Part shown: positions 60,797 to 64,000 of the stretch, in pieces
Position numbering within the stretch: the stretch's first letter is position 1
Layout of the letters: the number at the start of each line of letters is the position of its first letter
DNA from: Pontibacter kalidii
GTDB lineage: Bacteria > Bacteroidota > Bacteroidia > Cytophagales > Hymenobacteraceae
Assembly: GCF_026278245.1 (NCBI RefSeq)
Contig: NZ_CP111079.1
Span: forward strand, 3,796,501 to 3,860,500
DNA: 64,000 nucleotides
Reading direction: 5' to 3'
The notes under the pieces: generated by a model
What the model saw: the letters and a program-made list of their open reading frames with translations, nothing else
The model's database searches: none
Told to the model about the DNA's origin: nothing
Translations under genes and position numbers: made by a program

Positions 60797-62197
60797 ATGC
60801 CATCATCATACAACAGCCGGAACACCAGAGGCTCCGCCCGCAGGCTTCCGCGAAAAGCTAGCTACGGCAGCGCCCGCTACACCACAGAGGCAGATTATAC
60901 TTACGGCACAGGCCGCAGCTCCCGGACCATCGGCAGAGCCCGCCGTAAAATCAGGACCCGGAGAAGGGCAACGCGCGGTTCGGCCGTGGAGGGAGCTAAA
61001 AGCAGGCTGAAAAACTTCCGGCAGGCCTCTATCCTGGCAGTGGCGATTACGGGCTTTATCATGTTGCTTTTCGCTCCTGGCGAGGCGGGGCTGGCGCAAG
61101 GCAGCGAGCAGGAAACCGTAGACACGGTAGCCATTATTGAGGAAGTAGCCGTGGAGGACCTGTTGGCCAACGACTCCGTGGCACAAGCCGCGGCAGCAGA
61201 AGACACCGCAGCAGTATTGTCTAGCAAGGAGTCGGCAAGCGAGGCGATAGGTGCGCTACAGGGCCTCTGGGATAGTTTTTTCTACAACCTGCCCAAAATG
61301 CTGATAGCCCTGGGCATGCTGCTGCTGGCCTGGGGCGCGGTACGGCTGCTGCGGCTGCTGCTCCATAAGGTGCTGGGCCGCTGGGAGCGCTCCAACGCCA
61401 TTATTTCGCTGTTCTCTATTGCCGTGTGGCTGCTGGCCATAGGGATAGCCATTAGTGTGGTGGCCGGCGACATCAGGGCGCTTCTGGGCTCGCTTGGCCT
61501 GATCGGCCTGGCGCTGTCGTGGGCGCTGCAGACGCCGATCGAGAGCTTTACGGGCTGGCTGCTCAACTCCTTCCAGGGCTATTACCGGGTGGGCGACAGG
61601 GTGCGCGTGGGCGACGTGTTTGGGGATGTTTACCGGATCGACTTCCTGACCACCACCGTTTGGGAAATTGGTGCCCCCTACCAGCCAGGTTTTGTGCATG
61701 CCGAGCAGCCTACAGGGCGCCTGGTTACGTTCCCTAACAACGAGATTCTCACCGGCACCGTCATCAACCTTACCCGCGACTTCCCTTATGTATGGGATGA
61801 GCTGGCCATTAGCGTGGCAAACGAATCTGACCTGCCGCTCTCGATGGAGGTGATCGGGAAAGTGGCCGAGGAGTTATTGGGTAATTACATGGTAGAGCCG
61901 GCCCGTGGCTATACCGCCTTGCTGGAACGTTCCGGACTGGACTACGACATCGCCGAAAAGCCGCAGGTCTTTGTCTCCATGGAGGAATCCTGGACCAACA
62001 TCATCGTCCGCTACCTGGTGGGTGCCCGCGAGCGCCGCAAATGGAAAAGCGAGCTGTCGCTGCGCCTGGCCAGGGAAACGGCCAAGCCCGAATACCGCAA
62101 AAAGATTATACCGGTATACCCGCGCCAGCAGCTGCAGTTCATTGACCCCAGCGGCATACCAGTTCAGACCAGCTTTCAGGGCAATGACAAAGCATAG
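60797..62197 (+). CDS. MscS-family mechanosensitive ion channel
   Basis: 466 residues. Core: membrane helices at LPKMLIALGMLLLAWGAVRL, AIISLFSIAVWLLAIGIAIS and the pore helix LLGSLGLIGLALSWALQTPI, then the beta domain VGDRVRVGDVFGDVYRIDF and LVTFPNNEILTGTVINLT. An unusual N-terminus of about 75 residues is very rich in Arg, Ser and Tyr (RLPRKASYGSARYTTEADYT, TIGRARRKIRTRRRATRG), followed by a hydrophobic segment and an acidic linker. The channel opens under membrane tension to protect from osmotic shock; the basic tail could bind lipid or nucleic acid (inference). Confidence 0.92.
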   Translation: MPSSYNSRNTRGSARRLPRKASYGSARYTTEADYTYGTGRSSRTIGRARRKIRTRRRATRGSAVEGAKSRLKNFRQASILAVAITGFIMLLFAPGEAGLAQGSEQETVDTVAIIEEVAVEDLLANDSVAQAAAAEDTAAVLSSKESASEAIGALQGLWDSFFYNLPKMLIALGMLLLAWGAVRLLRLLLHKVLGRWERSNAIISLFSIAVWLLAIGIAISVVAGDIRALLGSLGLIGLALSWALQTPIESFTGWLLNSFQGYYRVGDRVRVGDVFGDVYRIDFLTTTVWEIGAPYQPGFVHAEQPTGRLVTFPNNEILTGTVINLTRDFPYVWDELAISVANESDLPLSMEVIGKVAEELLGNYMVEPARGYTALLERSGLDYDIAEKPQVFVSMEESWTNIIVRYLVGARERRKWKSELSLRLARETAKPEYRKKIIPVYPRQQLQFIDPSGIPVQTSFQGNDKA

Positions 62198-62302
62198 AAC
62201 TTCCCATATATCTATCAATCAAGCAGATAGTTCAGATTTGCTTCAGATTCGTGCCGTAAGTTTACACTTCAAAATATTATTTAACATTTAAAGTTAAGAG
62301 AC

Positions 62303-62749
62303 ATGAAGAAGATATTAGTTGGATTTGCCTTTGTTGGAGCTTCAGTTATAGCCGCCCAGGCACAGGATGTAGCCACGAAAGATGTACCACAAGCAGTAGC
62401 GGCTGTCTTAACACAGCAGTACGCCAATGCCACCGACCTGGAATGGGAGATGGATGGCGCTAATTACGAAGCGGATTTCGATGTGGACAGAATAGACCAC
62501 AATGTGCTGATAGACCCATCGGGCAAGATTCTGATGACCAAGCGCGACGTGATGGAAAAAGACCTGCCCCAATCCGTGAAAGCCGCCATAGATCAAAGCT
62601 ACAAAGGCATGCGCCTCGACGATGTGGAGCAACTGGAGAAAGACGGAACTACCTATTACCAGGTAGAGCTGGACCAGAAAGGCGAGGACAAAAAAGTTGT
62701 TTTCGCTGCGGATGGCAAAGAAGTGACGGATCCCGCTTACTGGGACTAA
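62303..62749 (+). CDS. PepSY-like (BLIP-type) secreted protein
   Basis: 148 residues with signal peptide MKKILVGFAFVGASVIAAQA. Two PepSY-like repeats: VPQAVAAVLTQQYANATDLEWE (to LIDPSGKILMTK) and LPQSVKAAIDQSYKGMRLDD (to VVFAADGKEVTD). Such proteins are periplasmic and common in Bacteroidetes; they may inhibit enzymes or bind a partner. Single gene followed by a terminator. Confidence 0.88.
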   Translation: MKKILVGFAFVGASVIAAQAQDVATKDVPQAVAAVLTQQYANATDLEWEMDGANYEADFDVDRIDHNVLIDPSGKILMTKRDVMEKDLPQSVKAAIDQSYKGMRLDDVEQLEKDGTTYYQVELDQKGEDKKVVFAADGKEVTDPAYWD

Positions 62750-62776
62750 CGCACACGTAAAAGTATAAGCATATGG

Positions 62777-62815
62777 AAAGCGCCTGGAGCCTATGGTTTC
62801 AGGCGCTTTTTATTT
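62777..62815 (+). terminator. terminator after the PepSY-like gene
   Basis: AAAGCGCCTG at 62777-62786 pairs with CAGGCGCTTT at 62800-62809, then TTTATTTT. A word AAGTATAA lies just before it (62761). Confidence 0.8.
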
Positions 62816-62864
62816 TAAGCGATCGTAAAGTATACTTAACCCTGTGCATCAGGTAACGAAAAAT

Positions 62865-63248
62865 TTAGAACATGGTATTGTCATTGGCCGAGGTCTCCGG
62901 AATCACCTGCAACACATCCCAGTGCTCCACGATTTTGCCTTGTTCATCAAAGCGGAAAATATCGATGCCGGCATAGTCAGAGTCGCCAGGCCAGTGCTGC
63001 CAGCAGTGTAACACGACATAATTACCTTCTGCGAGCACGCGCCTGACCTCAGCCTTCTTTCCCGGGTACTCCCGCGCCATCCGCTCAAAGTATTCGACAA
63101 AGGCATCCTTGCCATCGCCTACATGCGGGTTGTGCTGGATGTATACCTCGCCTACATACCTGTTGATTGCCTCGCCCGGACGGCATTGGTTGAACATCAG
63201 ATCGTAAAAAGCGATGGCATTCTGTTTATTTTGCTCCAATTGGCTCAT
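62865..63248 (-). CDS. NTF2-like / SnoaL-like protein (ester cyclase type)
   Basis: 127 residues, a soluble cone-shaped NTF2 fold: [67 protein letters not shown] and [15 protein letters not shown]. The family includes nuclear transport factor 2-like and SnoaL-like cyclases and many of unknown role. No signal peptide. Confidence 0.88.
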   Translation of the reverse strand: MSQLEQNKQNAIAFYDLMFNQCRPGEAINRYVGEVYIQHNPHVGDGKDAFVEYFERMAREYPGKKAEVRRVLAEGNYVVLHCWQHWPGDSDYAGIDIFRFDEQGKIVEHWDVLQVIPETSANDNTMF

Positions 63249-63618
63249 AGCAGCTATACCTTTTGAGTGAGACTATACAGGTATTACGCCGCTGTATGCA
63301 ACTGGTATGGGAAGAGCGGAGTTGACAAAAATGCGCTAAAATGCCCTTTGTCCTGAACACCTGGCTTGTGTGCGCCTGTGCTAAAGCGGAGGGCTATACC
63401 TTGTAGACGCACAGAAGACTACAGACACGTTAAGTTGGGAACCTGAGAGTATAACCGCTGCAGAGAGCTTCCTGAAACGTTTTAAGTTGGAGGACTTACC
63501 AAAGCGGTTACAGGTTTTATAAGCTCCGTGAGGCCAGCAGTTTATACTTTGCAACCTTCCGGAGGGCGGCCTGGTATGGAATCATACTTTAAGACGAACT
63601 ACCGCTAAACCAATACAG
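63249..63618. other. intergenic with a gene remnant
   Basis: About 370 bases. Besides the GluQ-like remnant at 63430-63522 I see TATACTT words (about 63544, 63583) and no gene. The leader of the lipoprotein at 63619 lies at its right end. Confidence 0.5.
63430..63522 (+). pseudogene. decayed C-terminal fragment of a GluQ-like synthetase
   Basis: The frame reads LSWEPESITAAESFLKRFKL then EDLPKRLQVL and a stop at 63520-63522. It matches the end of the gene at 55111-56037 (LGWQQESITDAQRFLDRFRL then EEL) at most positions, with conservative changes. The frame stays open for some codons upstream of 63430, but I see no further match there, so it is a short remnant. Seen by direct comparison of the two translations. 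Confidence 0.7.
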
Positions 63619-64000
63619 ATGAAATTATACTTTATAGCACCTGCCATACTTATACTCCTGGCCTCCTGCGGCTCCGACTCGGCCGACGGTAACTATAACC
63701 GCGCTGCCAGCGATGAGTTGATAGCGGAACAGGTAGACACCGGAACCAAAGCCACCATCGACAGCATCGCGCAGGTGGCCGAAGAGGGTACCATTCTGCA
63801 CCCGCTCCCCGACACCTTGACCAGACTGCTGCAGCAAAAGCAGCCGCAGGCACAGGTTGCCACCCTCACCGACCAGGCTATGGCCAACAAAACGGCGCAG
63901 GTTGACAACCCGCTCTACCTGCGCGGCAACCTCAACGGCAACAGCACCCCGGACTATGCCGTGCAGGTGCTGCAGAACGACTCCATCCACATCCTGGCCT
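63619..64000 (+). CDS. hypothetical lipoprotein (partial, 3' end outside window)
   Basis: 127 codons visible. MKLYFIAPAILILLASC gives lipidated Cys17. The start codon is followed by two TATACTT words in the signal-peptide region. The mature part (GNYNRAASDELIAEQVDTGT, then TLTRLLQQKQPQAQVATLTD and NPLYLRGNLNGNSTPDYAVQ) suggests a protein of the repeat-and-Asp calcium-like type at NLNGNSTPDY, but this is uncertain. Continues beyond 64000. Confidence 0.7.
   Translation, partial: MKLYFIAPAILILLASCGSDSADGNYNRAASDELIAEQVDTGTKATIDSIAQVAEEGTILHPLPDTLTRLLQQKQPQAQVATLTDQAMANKTAQVDNPLYLRGNLNGNSTPDYAVQVLQNDSIHILA

Noticed and set aside
1..64000. tRNA, rRNA, tmRNA, riboswitches, CRISPR arrays, phage or transposase genes
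   Set aside because: Looked for on both strands by eye; nothing met the needed sequence patterns. A covariance-model scan could still find small RNAs.
1..64000. AAGTATA word as a promoter -10 or -7 box
   Set aside because: It occurs in both orientations, inside genes and in terminators, and it is one base short of TAnnTTTG in its TATACTTTG form, so promoters cannot explain its spread.

Overview
The window looks like chromosomal DNA from a Bacteroidetes of the order Cytophagales, most like a Pontibacter/Hymenobacteraceae species. This is inferred from gene content, not from a search. The pointers are SusC/SusD pairs, a MurF-alanine racemase fusion, a short CarB, DUF5686, DUF4834, YfhO, DUF2911 and PepSY-like proteins, HTTM proteins, and -7 promoter boxes of the TAnnTTTG type. 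Most genes are GC-rich housekeeping or envelope genes in short operons of one to three genes. I see no rRNA, tRNA, CRISPR array, prophage or insertion sequence.

Layout. 1-7.7 kb (minus): one complete SusC/SusD outer-membrane import pair plus the start of a second SusC. 7.7-10.1 kb (minus): feoAB ferrous iron import. 10.7-19.1 kb: murF-alr, two EamA/DMT exporters, a small lipoprotein and a DUF5686 protein. 19.3-25.2 kb: recX, an AT-rich lipoprotein, DUF4230, a PLP desulfhydrase/deaminase, YfhO and DUF4834. 26.1-28.9 kb: carB. 29-41.5 kb: many small genes, including a DsbA-like protein, two Thr-Gly-repeat lipoproteins on either side of an HTTM membrane protein, DUF3616, msrA, a zinc phospholipase C-like protein, a PAP2 phosphatase and an M19 dipeptidase. 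41.7-47.8 kb: M28 peptidase, TerC, YajQ, GNAT and lipocalin. 47.9-51.8 kb: an AT-richer accessory stretch with small membrane proteins, a lipoprotein, a TIR-domain protein and a truncated dehydrogenase. 51.8-56 kb: GNAT, two lipoproteins, sterol desaturase, DUF2185-like and a GluQ-like synthetase. 56.5-60.6 kb (minus): DUF2157-DUF4401-GDYXXLXY operon and DUF2911. 60.8-64 kb: MscS channel, PepSY-like, NTF2-like, a decayed GluQ-like fragment and a partial lipoprotein.

The most unusual feature is not a gene. The word AAGTATA/TATACTT is scattered at very high density over most of the window, in both orientations, inside genes and between them. It forms inverted pairs inside several terminator stems and expands into hexamer arrays at 10403-10457 and 41525-41550. 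This resembles the behaviour of DNA uptake sequences or of HIP1-like genome signatures, and I know of no such element in this group. Five large gene-poor gaps (about 14.4, 25.5, 44.3, 56.1 and 59.3 kb) hold shuffled copies of one mosaic repeat built from shared palindromic modules. A second composite repeat lies directly upstream of murF-alr and recX and appears to supply the -7 box of murF-alr.
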